Assembly: GCA_036500345.1 (NCBI GenBank)
Contig: DASYCE010000031.1
Span: 34,728-98,727, forward strand
DNA: 64,000 nucleotides
Reading direction: 5' to 3'
Source of the DNA: Gemmatimonadales bacterium
Lineage (GTDB): Bacteria; Gemmatimonadota; Gemmatimonadetes; Gemmatimonadales; GWC2-71-9
The notes under the pieces are model-generated. The model saw only the letters and a program-made list of their open reading frames with translations. It was not told the DNA's origin and made no database searches. The position numbers were made by a program, and so were the translations under genes. Below, in pieces: positions 1 through 8,802 of the stretch (positions are counted from its first letter, which is position 1; each line of letters begins with the position of its first letter).

Positions 1-1226
1 CCCGCCGCGACCGCCGCGTCGGCCACCAGCTTGCCGGTGATCCCGGGCTCGGGCTGTTCGCGCGCGGCATACACGTCGGCCACGACCACGACGTCAGCCG
101 CCGCCAGCGCCTGTCCCATGGTGGCGCCGTGTTCGCGCGTGCGCGAGAAGAGGTGCGGCTGGAAGACCGCGACCAGGCGCCGATCCGGGAATGCCTGCCG
201 CGCGGCGGCGAGAGTCGCGCGAAGCTCGGTCGGGTGGTGGGCGTAGTCATCGACGAAGGTTACGCCGTGCGCGTCGCCGAGGCGGTCGAAGCGGCGGCCG
301 ACACCGGTGAATCCCGCCAGCGCGTCGAGAACTGCGGCAATGTCGCTGTCGAGTGCCACGGCGACGGCGAGCGCGGCTGTCGCGTTGCGGAGGTTGTGCA
401 TGCCCGGCACCTGCAGCCGCAGCGTGACGGTGCGCCCGCCCGGAAGGGTGATTTCGGCGGTCGAACCGGTGGGCGCGAGGTCCTGGGCGGTGATCGTGAA
501 ATCAGTCGCCGCAGTGCCGAAGCGCCAGGTCGGGGTCCGCACGGCATGCGCGACCCGGTCGCTGCCGGCGTCGGCGGTGCCGATGATCGCCCGTCGCGCG
601 CGCGCCGCGAAGTCGACGAACGCCGCTTCGAGCGCGTCGACCGAGCCGTAGCATTCGAGGTGGTCGGCTTCGACATTGTTGACCACGGCGATCGTCGGGT
701 GCAGGGTGAGAAACGCCTGGTCGTATTCGTCGGCCTCGACGACGAACACGCGGTCGCCATCGAGCCACGCGTTGCCGTGCCACGCGGTGACGCGGCCGCC
801 GGCCAGCCCCGACGGGTGCAATCCGGCTGCGCGAAGCACTTCGGTGGTCATGACCGTCGTCGTCGTCTTGCCGTGCGTGCCGGCGATCGCGACGAGCGTC
901 GTTCCGTTGACGAGATCGGCGAGCGCGTCCTTGCGGCGGACCACCGGAATCCCGGCCGCCCGCGCAGCGGTAATCTCCGGGTGATCGTCGGGCGCAGCCG
1001 CGGTGGCGATCACGGCACGCGCCCCCGACAGATGGGCGGCGTCGGATCCTTGCCAGACTGTCGCACCGGCAGCCGCAAGATCGGCAAAAGCCGTAATATC
1101 GGGATCGCAGCCTGTGACGGCGACGCCGCGACGACGAGCGGCGAGCGCCAGCGCGCTCATCCCCGCACCGCTGATGCCGAGGAAGTGAATCGGACGTGAA
1201 TCGTCGGGATCGAACAGGCCGGCCAC
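1..1226 (-). CDS. murC: UDP-N-acetylmuramate--L-alanine ligase MurC (3' end cut by window edge)
   Basis: MurC adds L-alanine to UDP-MurNAc in the cytoplasm, the first peptide step of peptidoglycan precursor synthesis. Translating the minus strand gives an N-terminal HFLGISGAGMSALA nucleotide-binding turn about 12 residues from the start. The ATP-binding loop GTHGKTTTT characteristic of MurC (His instead of the Asn of MurD/E) lies near 865-882. The reading frame stays open to base 1, so the last 50-70 codons of this normally 460-480 residue protein lie outside the window. It is the last visible gene of the dcw cluster, 44 bases after murG. The start is uncertain: GTG at 1226 gives the usual short lead-in before HFLG, while GTG at 1265 would sit 5 bases after the murG stop. 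Neither has a clear Shine-Dalgarno sequence. Confidence 0.95.
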   Translation of the reverse strand, partial: MAGLFDPDDSRPIHFLGISGAGMSALALAARRRGVAVTGCDPDITAFADLAAAGATVWQGSDAAHLSGARAVIATAAAPDDHPEITAARAAGIPVVRRKDALADLVNGTTLVAIAGTHGKTTTTVMTTEVLRAAGLHPSGLAGGRVTAWHGNAWLDGDRVFVVEADEYDQAFLTLHPTIAVVNNVEADHLECYGSVDALEAAFVDFAARARRAIIGTADAGSDRVAHAVRTPTWRFGTAATDFTITAQDLAPTGSTAEITLPGGRTVTLRLQVPGMHNLRNATAALAVAVALDSDIAAVLDALAGFTGVGRRFDRLGDAHGVTFVDDYAHHPTELRATLAAARQAFPDRRLVAVFQPHLFSRTREHGATMGQALAAADVVVVADVYAAREQPEPGITGKLVADAAVAA

Positions 1227-1270
1227 AGGGGCAAGATAAGAAGCCGTCGCCCCCTTGGGGAGCACGGTGG

Positions 1271-2365
1271 TTACGCCGAACGCGCCAGCGCGCTGACCCG
1301 CAGCGCGATCACTTCGGCCGCGTGCGGGCGACCGCGCTCGCGCGCAGCAGCTGCGATCTCTCCCCGGCGACCGGGATCAGCCAGGAGCGTGGTGACGGCG
1401 GCAATCAATCCCCCACCGGGAAGGTCGTGCTGCGGGACCGTGACCGCGGCACCGGCGCGCTGCATCGCGAGCGCATTGTGGGTCTGGTGATCGGCGGCCG
1501 CGGTCGGCAGTGGCACCAGAATCGACGGAATCCCCCACGCGCACAATTCCGCGAGCGTCATCATCCCCGCGCGCGCAATCGCGAGATCGGCGACGGCCCA
1601 CGCGTCTGCCATCGGATCGATGAAGGGAATCACGTGAACGTTGGGCGGGTCGTGGAGCGCGGCGAACTCCGGATGCGTGCCGCGGCCGGTGGCCCAGATC
1701 AGCTGCACCCCGCTGGCGCCGCCGCTCGCTATCCATTGCGCGATCGCCCGATTGACCGCCAGCGCGCCCTGTGATCCGCCGGTGACGACGACCACCGGCC
1801 GCCCGCCGCGGATGCCGAAACGCCGCACGGCGGCGGCGCGGCGCGCAGGATCCGGGACCTCGATCGGTGCACCGGTTGTTGTGGCGTGATCGCGCGCCGA
1901 TCGCGGCAGTGCGTCGAATGCCTCGGGGGCAGCGAGCCAGACGTCACGCGCCCGTCCCGCGACGAGGCGAGTCGCGAGCCCGGGCCGCACATCGAGTTCG
2001 AGGATGCCGGTCGGAATCCCGCGACGGGCGGCGCGACGCAGCACCGGCGCACTCACGTAGCCGCCGGTGCCGACCACCACTGCGGGCTGCTCCAGATCGA
2101 GGACGGCGTCGATCCCGCGATTGAGGGCGGGGAGGAGGAATGGCCATCGGACATTCTTCCACCATTGGCGCCGATACAGCGGGTGGAACGGCAGCAGATG
2201 GTGACGCAGGTGTCGCTCCGGAAGGACCGACGCTTCGATCCCCCGCTCCGCCCCGACAAAGACGCATTCCCATTCCGGATGCAGCCTGCGTGTCGCGGCG
2301 GCGACCGCGAGCGCCGGCATCAGGTGACCGCCGGTCCCGCCCCCCGCCAGAAGAATCGTCGTCAC
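1271..2365 (-). CDS. murG: UDP-GlcNAc--MurNAc-pentapeptide-undecaprenol GlcNAc transferase MurG
   Basis: MurG is a GT28 glycosyltransferase that converts lipid I to lipid II on the inner face of the membrane. The 364-residue protein starts VTTILLAGGGTGGHLMPALA, with the glycine-rich GGTGGH loop that binds lipid I diphosphate. The C-terminal half carries the VVVTGGSQGA donor-binding turn and the AGMMTLAELCAWGIPSILVP segment typical of MurG. The frame is open further upstream inside ftsW, but I chose GTG at 2365 because it overlaps the ftsW stop in a GTGA junction and puts the glycine-rich loop at the N-terminus, as in the family. The gene lies between ftsW and murC, matching dcw order. Function is secure. 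Confidence 0.97.
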   Translation of the reverse strand: MTTILLAGGGTGGHLMPALAVAAATRRLHPEWECVFVGAERGIEASVLPERHLRHHLLPFHPLYRRQWWKNVRWPFLLPALNRGIDAVLDLEQPAVVVGTGGYVSAPVLRRAARRGIPTGILELDVRPGLATRLVAGRARDVWLAAPEAFDALPRSARDHATTTGAPIEVPDPARRAAAVRRFGIRGGRPVVVVTGGSQGALAVNRAIAQWIASGGASGVQLIWATGRGTHPEFAALHDPPNVHVIPFIDPMADAWAVADLAIARAGMMTLAELCAWGIPSILVPLPTAAADHQTHNALAMQRAGAAVTVPQHDLPGGGLIAAVTTLLADPGRRGEIAAAARERGRPHAAEVIALRVSALARSA

Positions 2366-3516
2366 GACGCGCGAGCGGGACGGCCGCGCCGCTGGCCGAT
2401 CGAGACGAGCACTCCGGCAGAAAAGAGATAGAGGATCAGCGAGACGCGACCGACCGACATGAACGGCAGCGTGAGGCCGGTTGGCGGCATCAGCCACGTC
2501 ACCACCGCGGCGTGCATGAACGCCGTCACCCCAACGGCGACGGTGAGTCCCGCCGCGAGAAAGGTCCCGAATGGATCCTTCGCGGTGCGGGCGATCCGGA
2601 ATCCCATCCAGCAGAAGATGACATAGCAGAGCGCCACGAAGGCGACGCCGAGGAACCCCCACTCTTCGCCGATCACGGAGAGGAGAAAGTCGGAATACGC
2701 TTCGGGAAGGGGCCCCAGCTTCTGCGTCCCGCGACCGTAGCCCACACCGATCACGCCGCCGTTGCCGAAGCCGATCAGCGATTCACAGGTCTGCTCGACG
2801 GTGCACTGGATCGACGCCGTGCGAAACGAGCGTTCACGCTTCGACCGGACCGCATCGAACTTGAGTACCAGGAACACCGCGGCGCTGGCGAGTGCCGCGA
2901 CCGCGATCAGGTGAGGAACCCGGGCTCCGGCGGTGAAGATGACGGCGAGGCCAATCACGGTGAGGACGATCGCCATCGACATGCTCGGCTCGAGGTAGAC
3001 CAGTACCGCGACGCCGCCGATGATCGCCATCAGCGGCGCAAACCCATCCCGGAAATTTCGCACCTTGGTGCCGAGCGACGCGGCAAATGCGGCGACCCAT
3101 GCCGCCATGGTGAACCGCGCCAGTTCGGAGACCTGCACCTGCATTCCGACCTTGATCCACCGATGGGCACCGTTGAGATAGGGAAACATTCCGTCGAGCG
3201 CGCCCGTTGCATGCCGGCCGCGCCAGATGATTCCCACCATCGCGAGTGCGACGAGACCGGCAAGCGTGAGGAGAAAGAGCGGCAGCGCTGCGCGGCGCCA
3301 GATCTGATAGTCGAGCCGGGCCACAACCAGGAAGACGACCCCGCCGATCAATGCGGCGACCGCCTGCTGCGACGCCTCGTGATACCACGCCGCGAGATAG
3401 GTTCCCGAGGCATAGCAGCTCGCGATCCCGATCGCAGTGAGGAGCAGCGTCGTCACCGCGAGGAGACGGGTCTCCCATCGGTATTCGCCGGGGTGACGCA
3501 CCGCTGGCGTGCTCAC
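2362..3516 (-). CDS. ftsW: Lipid II polymerase FtsW, SEDS family
   Basis: FtsW is the septal SEDS glycosyltransferase that polymerises lipid II together with FtsI. The 384-residue protein is almost entirely hydrophobic, with about ten predicted membrane segments. Family landmarks are GAHRWIKVG, the GVGYGRGTQKLGPLPEAYSDF loop with the conserved acidic residue, and the VIGEEWGFLG helix that follows. The last signature is divergent: the usual SYGGSS after the PxTGLxLPF segment reads SVGRVS here, and the QP in loop 3 is EP. The 5' end overlaps murD (ATGA) and the 3' end overlaps murG (GTGA). Location inside the dcw cluster with a class B PBP favours FtsW over RodA. Confidence 0.93.
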   Translation of the reverse strand: MSTPAVRHPGEYRWETRLLAVTTLLLTAIGIASCYASGTYLAAWYHEASQQAVAALIGGVVFLVVARLDYQIWRRAALPLFLLTLAGLVALAMVGIIWRGRHATGALDGMFPYLNGAHRWIKVGMQVQVSELARFTMAAWVAAFAASLGTKVRNFRDGFAPLMAIIGGVAVLVYLEPSMSMAIVLTVIGLAVIFTAGARVPHLIAVAALASAAVFLVLKFDAVRSKRERSFRTASIQCTVEQTCESLIGFGNGGVIGVGYGRGTQKLGPLPEAYSDFLLSVIGEEWGFLGVAFVALCYVIFCWMGFRIARTAKDPFGTFLAAGLTVAVGVTAFMHAAVVTWLMPPTGLTLPFMSVGRVSLILYLFSAGVLVSIGQRRGRPARAS

Positions 3517-4877
3517 ATCCCCTCCACGAGCGCGCGAAAGACCGCCCCGCGCTGCTCGTAGTTGTCGAACATGTCGTAACTCGAACAGGCAGGCGACAGG
3601 AGCACCGCTCCCCCCGGCGGCGCGAGCACCCGCGCCTTCGCCACCACATCCTCGAACGTCGTTCCGCGCACCACGCGAATGGCGGGAGACAGGTCCTGCT
3701 CGATCAGGTCACCCGCCTCGCCATAGGCGATCACGGCAAGACCGCGCGCACAGAGCGGCCCGACGAGATCGGTGTACGGCTCGCCCTTGTGCCGGCCACC
3801 GAGCAGCAGGATGAACGGCCGATCCATCGCCTGGATCGCCACCCGCGTCGACGCGACGTTGGTCGCCTTCGAGTCGTTGATCCAGAGGACCCCTTCGACC
3901 TCGCGCACCGGTTCCATCCGGTGGCGCAAGGCACGGAAGGTCGCCAGCCCGTTCGCAATCGATCGGCGGTCGACGCCGGTGGCGTGAACGGCGAGCGCCG
4001 CCGCCAGCGCGTTGGCCACGTTGTGGTCGCCGAGCAGCGGCAGGTCGTTCCTCGCCAGGAGCGGCTCGCCCGCGAGCATCAGTTGATCCGCGTCGCGATC
4101 AAACCACCCGTCGGCGCGCACCAGCGTCGAGAACGCGAGGTGACGACCGGGAACGCCGCGGATCATCCTCCGCGAATCGATATCATCGAGGTTGGTGACC
4201 CAGATCGACGCGGGACCGGCGTTGGCGAAGAGCCGCGCCTTGTCGGCGTAGTACGCATCCAGGGACGGATAGCGGTCGAGATGATCGGGCGCGAGGTTGG
4301 TCAGCACGCCCACGGCCGGGGCGAGATCGGGAGCATCGTGCAGCTGGAACGACGACAGCTCCACGGCGAGCCAATCGGGAAGCGGATCGGCCAGCGCGAC
4401 CGTCGAGAGCGGATGACCGATATTGCCGGCGGCAACACTCCGCCGCCCGCCGGCGCGGAGCAGGTGCTCGACGATGGCGGTGGTGGTCGTCTTGCCATTG
4501 GTGCCGGTCACGACGATCGCCGGGATGTCGGCCATGGCACCGAGCCCCAGTTGCGCCTCCGCGAGCACCGGAATGCCGGCCGCTCCGGCCGCCTCGACCA
4601 CCGGGGATTCGGGCGGAATCCCCGGCGAGAGGATCAGGGCGGCACTCCGGGCCACCCGATCAAGGTCGTGGCGGCCTATATCAACGGATACCACAGCGCC
4701 GCCGTCCGCGGCCAGCGCGTCCGCCGCGGCGTGCAGCACGCCGGTGTCTCCCTGATCGGAGAGGTAGACCGCGATCCCGTTGGCGCGCAGAAGATGGGTC
4801 GCCGCCAGGCCGCTCCGCGCCATCCCGGCCACGCTGACCTCGCGTCCCGACGCGCGCCATGACGCGAGACGGTTCAT
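3513..4877 (-). CDS. murD: UDP-N-acetylmuramoyl-L-alanine--D-glutamate ligase MurD
   Basis: MurD adds D-glutamate to UDP-MurNAc-L-Ala in the cytoplasm. The 454-residue protein has an N-terminal Rossmann-like domain (SVAGMARSGLAATHLL near residues 15-30). The central ligase domain has the P-loop VVTGTNGKTTTTAIVEHLL near 123-141. The C-terminal domain has INDSKATNVAST (DSKATN signature) and LLLGGRHKG. These place it with MurD rather than MurE or MurF. ATG at 4877 overlaps the mraY stop (ATGA), and its own stop overlaps the ftsW start the same way, so translation is likely coupled. Confidence 0.97.
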   Translation of the reverse strand: MNRLASWRASGREVSVAGMARSGLAATHLLRANGIAVYLSDQGDTGVLHAAADALAADGGAVVSVDIGRHDLDRVARSAALILSPGIPPESPVVEAAGAAGIPVLAEAQLGLGAMADIPAIVVTGTNGKTTTTAIVEHLLRAGGRRSVAAGNIGHPLSTVALADPLPDWLAVELSSFQLHDAPDLAPAVGVLTNLAPDHLDRYPSLDAYYADKARLFANAGPASIWVTNLDDIDSRRMIRGVPGRHLAFSTLVRADGWFDRDADQLMLAGEPLLARNDLPLLGDHNVANALAAALAVHATGVDRRSIANGLATFRALRHRMEPVREVEGVLWINDSKATNVASTRVAIQAMDRPFILLLGGRHKGEPYTDLVGPLCARGLAVIAYGEAGDLIEQDLSPAIRVVRGTTFEDVVAKARVLAPPGGAVLLSPACSSYDMFDNYEQRGAVFRALVEGM

Positions 4878-6001
4878 CGCAGCTTGAGCGTGGTCAGCGC
4901 CACGAGCGCGCAGAAGATTCCCAGGATCCAGAACCGTACGACGACGGTCGATTCCTTCCAGCCGAGCTTCTCGAAGTGATGATGCAGCGGTGCCATGCGG
5001 AAGACGCGATGCGCGTCGGCGTACTCCCGGCCCCGAGTCCGCTTGAAATACTTGTAGGTGCCGGTCTGGAGCATCACCGACACCGCTTCGGCGACGAACA
5101 CGCCGCCGATGATCACCAGCAGGAACTCCGACTTGAGGAGAATCGCCACGGTGCCGAACGCGCCGCCGATGGCGAGGCTGCCGGTGTCACCCATGAACAC
5201 CTGCGCCGGATAGGCGTTGAACCAGAGGAATCCCAGGCAGCCGCCCATCAGCGCGGCGCAGAAGATCGCCAGTTCGCCGGCGCCGGGAAGGTAGAAGAGA
5301 TTGAAATACGTGGTGGCGTCGACGCGGCCGAGGACGTAGGCGAAGAGCGCGAAGCCGGCCGCCGAAATCAGCGACAGGCCGGTCGCGAGACCGTCGAGGC
5401 CGTCGGTCAGGTTGACGGCGTTGGAGAACCCGGTGACAACGCCGGCGACGAAGATCACGAAGACCGCCGGCACGAACACGACCACGAGGTACTTGAAGAA
5501 CGGCACGGTGGTCGAGGATGCCGGCATCGTCGCCGGTGAGACGACCGGCCAGACCAGGAGCATCACGCCGAGGGTCACGCCGAAGGAAACCTGCGCCACC
5601 AGCTTCCACTTGGCGACCAGGCCGCGCGATCGTCCTTCCACGACCTTGAGGTAGTCGTCGACGAATCCGATCGCGCCAGTCCACAGCATGGCGACGACGG
5701 TGACTTCGATGAACCGGTTGTCGAGTTGCGCCCAGAGGAGCGTCGGGATCACCGTGGCCGCGATGATGATCACCCCGCCCATCGTCGGCGTGCCGCGTTT
5801 GACCTGGTGGTTGGCCGGCCCTTCGGCACGAATCACCTGCCCGACCTTGAGCGCTCGCAACCGGCCGATGATCCATGGCCCCACGGCAAAGGCGATGATC
5901 AGCGCCGTCACCATCGCTCCGGCGGCGCGGAACGAGATGTACGTGAAGAGGTTGAAGAGGAGATGTGTTTTCCCGAGCGGGGCAAACAGATGATAGAGCA
6001 T
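4874..6001 (-). CDS. mraY: Phospho-MurNAc-pentapeptide transferase MraY
   Basis: MraY transfers phospho-MurNAc-pentapeptide to undecaprenyl phosphate to make lipid I, in the cytoplasmic membrane. The 375-residue polytopic protein shows the family's conserved loops: KRGTPTMGG near residue 70, the acidic IGFVDDYLKV around 116, NAVNLTDGLDGLA around 190-205, and the histidine cluster MAPLHHHFEKLGW around 338-350. It begins MLYHLFAPLGK and ends with a tenth hydrophobic segment, as expected for the family. It follows murF after 6 bases and overlaps murD by ATGA. Confidence 0.97.
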   Translation of the reverse strand: MLYHLFAPLGKTHLLFNLFTYISFRAAGAMVTALIIAFAVGPWIIGRLRALKVGQVIRAEGPANHQVKRGTPTMGGVIIIAATVIPTLLWAQLDNRFIEVTVVAMLWTGAIGFVDDYLKVVEGRSRGLVAKWKLVAQVSFGVTLGVMLLVWPVVSPATMPASSTTVPFFKYLVVVFVPAVFVIFVAGVVTGFSNAVNLTDGLDGLATGLSLISAAGFALFAYVLGRVDATTYFNLFYLPGAGELAIFCAALMGGCLGFLWFNAYPAQVFMGDTGSLAIGGAFGTVAILLKSEFLLVIIGGVFVAEAVSVMLQTGTYKYFKRTRGREYADAHRVFRMAPLHHHFEKLGWKESTVVVRFWILGIFCALVALTTLKLR

Positions 6002-6007
6002 CCGTCC

Positions 6008-7360
6008 TCAGGGTGTCGTGGCCGCGCGAGCCAGGATCGCGGGAAGAATACGCTCCAGAGTGACGCCGCGTGAACCCTTGAGGATCACGAGCTCGTCCCC
6101 GCGGAGGGAATTCGCCAGGAGTGGGGCCATCGCATCGGCGTCGGGAGCGGTGAGGAGTTCGCCGCGGAAGTGATCACGAACCGGCGCAAACGCGTCGACG
6201 AAGTCTCCCACCAGCGCCAACACGTCGGGGGCGAGATCGGCGAGTGCTACGGCCACTTCGTGATGCAGCGTCACCGAGTGCTCGCCGAGTTCGCGCATGC
6301 TCCCGGCCACGAAGACGAGGCGCCGGCCGGTGCGGAGTTCGGATGCGAGCGCCATCGCCGTGGCGAACGACTGGGGGTTGGCGTTGTATCCGTCGTTGAT
6401 GACGGTGAGCTCGCCGTGTTGCGACCATTCGCCTCGGCCGCCGGGGACGGTGAACTGTTCCAGCGCGCGCGCCGCCGCCTGGTGATCGAGGCCAAGCTCC
6501 CGCACGATCGTCCAGGCGAACATCGCGTTGCCGGCCTGATGGCGGCCGCGTGCCGCGAGGGTGAAGGTCACGTCGTCGACTGTCACGCGAGGGCGACCGT
6601 CGGGCATCATCGTGACGCTCGACGGGCCCGCGTCGGCGCCGTCCAGCCCCGCAGTGATCACCCGGCGGGCAAGCGCGCGCCCTCGCGGGGCGAGCGATGG
6701 CGGGGTCGTCCCGATGATCGCCAGCGGAACGTCGCGCGCGAGCGAGAGTTTCTCGCGGATCACTCCTTCCACTGACCCGAACCCTTCGAGATGTCCCGCG
6801 CCGGCATTCAGTACGATCGCGATGTCGGGGTCGATGATCTCCCGGTACCGCGGAATCTCGCCGGGGAGATTCGCCCCTGCCTCGACGACAAGCGCTTCAG
6901 TGCCGGGCGGCGCTTCGAGGATGGTCATCGGGACGCCGACCAGGTTGTTGAGGTTGGCGCGGGTCCGGTGCGTCTTCCAGCGCGTCCCCATCACGGCTCC
7001 GACCATCTCCTTGGTCGATGTCTTGCCGTTCTGCCCGGTGATCGCAATCACCGGCGCGGCGAAGCTCTTCCGACGCAGCGCGGCCAGATCGCCGAGGGCG
7101 CGCAGGGTGTCGGCGACGTGATAGAGCTCCAGTCCCGGGACCGGCGGCGTCCCCGCGCGAACCACGGCGCCCGTGGCGCCGGCATCGCGCGCCTGCGCCA
7201 GAAAGTCGTGCGCGTCGAATCGTTCGCCGGCAAGCGCCACGAACAGCGAATCGGGACCGAGGGTGCGGCTGTCGGTGACGATCGCGTTGTATCCGATCGC
7301 CTTGTGCCCGGGGAGTGACAGCGCGCGGCGAACCCAGCCGTCGTCCAAGCGCCACGTCAT
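6008..7360 (-). CDS. murF: UDP-MurNAc-tripeptide--D-alanyl-D-alanine ligase MurF
   Basis: MurF adds the D-Ala-D-Ala dipeptide to the UDP-MurNAc tripeptide, finishing the cytoplasmic precursor. The 450-residue protein has an N-terminal substrate domain (DSRTLGPDSLFVALAGERFD near 30-50) and the ligase P-loop ITGQNGKTSTKEMV near 107-120. Gln in place of the Thr-Asn of MurE/MurD is common in MurF. The INDGYNANPQS signature lies near 320-330. The start ATG overlaps the murE stop (ATGA). No oddities seen. Confidence 0.96.
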   Translation of the reverse strand: MTWRLDDGWVRRALSLPGHKAIGYNAIVTDSRTLGPDSLFVALAGERFDAHDFLAQARDAGATGAVVRAGTPPVPGLELYHVADTLRALGDLAALRRKSFAAPVIAITGQNGKTSTKEMVGAVMGTRWKTHRTRANLNNLVGVPMTILEAPPGTEALVVEAGANLPGEIPRYREIIDPDIAIVLNAGAGHLEGFGSVEGVIREKLSLARDVPLAIIGTTPPSLAPRGRALARRVITAGLDGADAGPSSVTMMPDGRPRVTVDDVTFTLAARGRHQAGNAMFAWTIVRELGLDHQAAARALEQFTVPGGRGEWSQHGELTVINDGYNANPQSFATAMALASELRTGRRLVFVAGSMRELGEHSVTLHHEVAVALADLAPDVLALVGDFVDAFAPVRDHFRGELLTAPDADAMAPLLANSLRGDELVILKGSRGVTLERILPAILARAATTP

Positions 7361-8802
7361 CGGAGCAGCGCCTGCACGATTTCCCGTTCGTCGAAGTGGC
7401 GTTTGACGTCGCCTTCGATCTGATATGTCTCATGACCCTTGCCGGCGAGGAGAACGGTATCGCCCGGGCGCGCGATTCGCAGGACGTGCGCAATCGCTTC
7501 CTCGCGATCCGAGATGCGGTCGTACGAGTCGCGCGGCATCTCTGCCACGATGTCGTCCATGATCTGCTCGGGATCTTCGTGTCGCGGGTTGTCGGAAGTG
7601 ATGATGACGCGGTCGGCCATCTGCGCGGCGAGGCGCCCCATGATCGGCCGCTTTCCCTTGTCGCGATCGCCACCACAACCGAACAGCACGAAGAACTTCC
7701 CCGGCACGAGCGGGCGGAGCATCCCCATGACCCGCTCATAGGCATCGGGAGTGTGCATGTAATCGCGGAGTACGACGAACGGCGCGTCGGCGAGCCGTTC
7801 CATTCGTCCGGGGACCTGTGGTGCCGATGCGAGCCGGTCGACCACGGTGTCGACCGGCAGCCCGCAGCCGAGGGCGGCGACGGCCGCGCCGACCGCGTTG
7901 GCGACGTTGAATTCGCCGAGGAACGGCACCGTGACCTCGCGAATCCCGAACCGCCCGCCGATGGTGAACGTCGAACCAGCGGACGTGAAGATCTGATCTG
8001 CGACCGTCACGTCGCTGGCCGGCGCGGTCCCCCAGCTGATCGCCCGCCGGTCGGTCGCGAGCGGCGTCCACGCGGGATCGTCGGCGTTGATCGACAGCAC
8101 GCCGTCGGAGGCGACGAGATCGGCAAGACGGAGCTTTGCCGCGTGATACTGCTGCATCGTCCCATGGTAGTCGAGATGTTCGCGCGTGAGGTTGGTGAAG
8201 ACTCCCGCGCTGAAGGAGATGCCGTCGAGCCGCCGCTGGTCGAGCGCGTGCGACGACGCTTCCATCGCGACATGGCGGACGCCGTGATCAAGGAGACCGC
8301 GAAAGGTCGCCTGGAGATCGAGTGGTCCCGGGGTCGTCAGTGCACCGGCCGACGACGCAACCATATCCCCTGCCCCGTCGAAGGCGCCGAGCGTTCCGAT
8401 ACTTCCTGCATCACCGGCGACGTTGAGCAGGTGGCGCATGATCGCGGTGGTGGTCGTCTTCCCGTTGGTTCCGGTGATCGCCACGATGTCGAGACTTCGT
8501 GCAGGAAAGCCGTACCAGACTTCGGCCACGACCTGCGCCGCGCGCTTGCCGTCGCGGACAACGATGACCGGCACCTGGGCATCGACCGCGTTCTCGGCGA
8601 TCAGCGCCGACGCCCCGCCGGCGAGCGCTTGCGAGATGAAGCGGTGGCCATCGGAGACGGACCCGCGGATTGCGATGAACAGCGTCCCCGGCGCCACGGC
8701 GCGCGAATCGACGTCGATCGCCCGGATTTCGACATCGGCCGCGGGCTCGCGCGCGACGAGGTCGTGACTGCGGAGGGCGCGAACCAGTTCGGACAGTTTC
8801 AC
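7357..8802 (-). CDS. murE: UDP-MurNAc-L-alanyl-D-glutamate--2,6-diaminopimelate ligase MurE
   Basis: MurE adds the third peptide residue to UDP-MurNAc-dipeptide. The 481-residue protein has an N-terminal domain with DSRAVAPGTLFIAI, the P-loop ITGTNGKTTTTAIMRHLL near 109-126, and the carbamylated-lysine region. The C-terminal substrate loop reads DNPRHEDP. The DNPR motif is the established marker of meso-diaminopimelate specificity, so this organism probably has m-DAP peptidoglycan. The start is GTG, overlapping the ftsI stop in a GTGA junction. Length is within the family range. Confidence 0.97.
   Translation of the reverse strand: MKLSELVRALRSHDLVAREPAADVEIRAIDVDSRAVAPGTLFIAIRGSVSDGHRFISQALAGGASALIAENAVDAQVPVIVVRDGKRAAQVVAEVWYGFPARSLDIVAITGTNGKTTTTAIMRHLLNVAGDAGSIGTLGAFDGAGDMVASSAGALTTPGPLDLQATFRGLLDHGVRHVAMEASSHALDQRRLDGISFSAGVFTNLTREHLDYHGTMQQYHAAKLRLADLVASDGVLSINADDPAWTPLATDRRAISWGTAPASDVTVADQIFTSAGSTFTIGGRFGIREVTVPFLGEFNVANAVGAAVAALGCGLPVDTVVDRLASAPQVPGRMERLADAPFVVLRDYMHTPDAYERVMGMLRPLVPGKFFVLFGCGGDRDKGKRPIMGRLAAQMADRVIITSDNPRHEDPEQIMDDIVAEMPRDSYDRISDREEAIAHVLRIARPGDTVLLAGKGHETYQIEGDVKRHFDEREIVQALLR

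Noticed and set aside
2366..2662. A longer MurG with about 100 extra N-terminal residues
   Set aside because: This region is the antiparallel reading of frame inside ftsW with Arg-rich junk composition. The GTG at 2365 places the glycine-rich loop at the N-terminus as in all MurG proteins.
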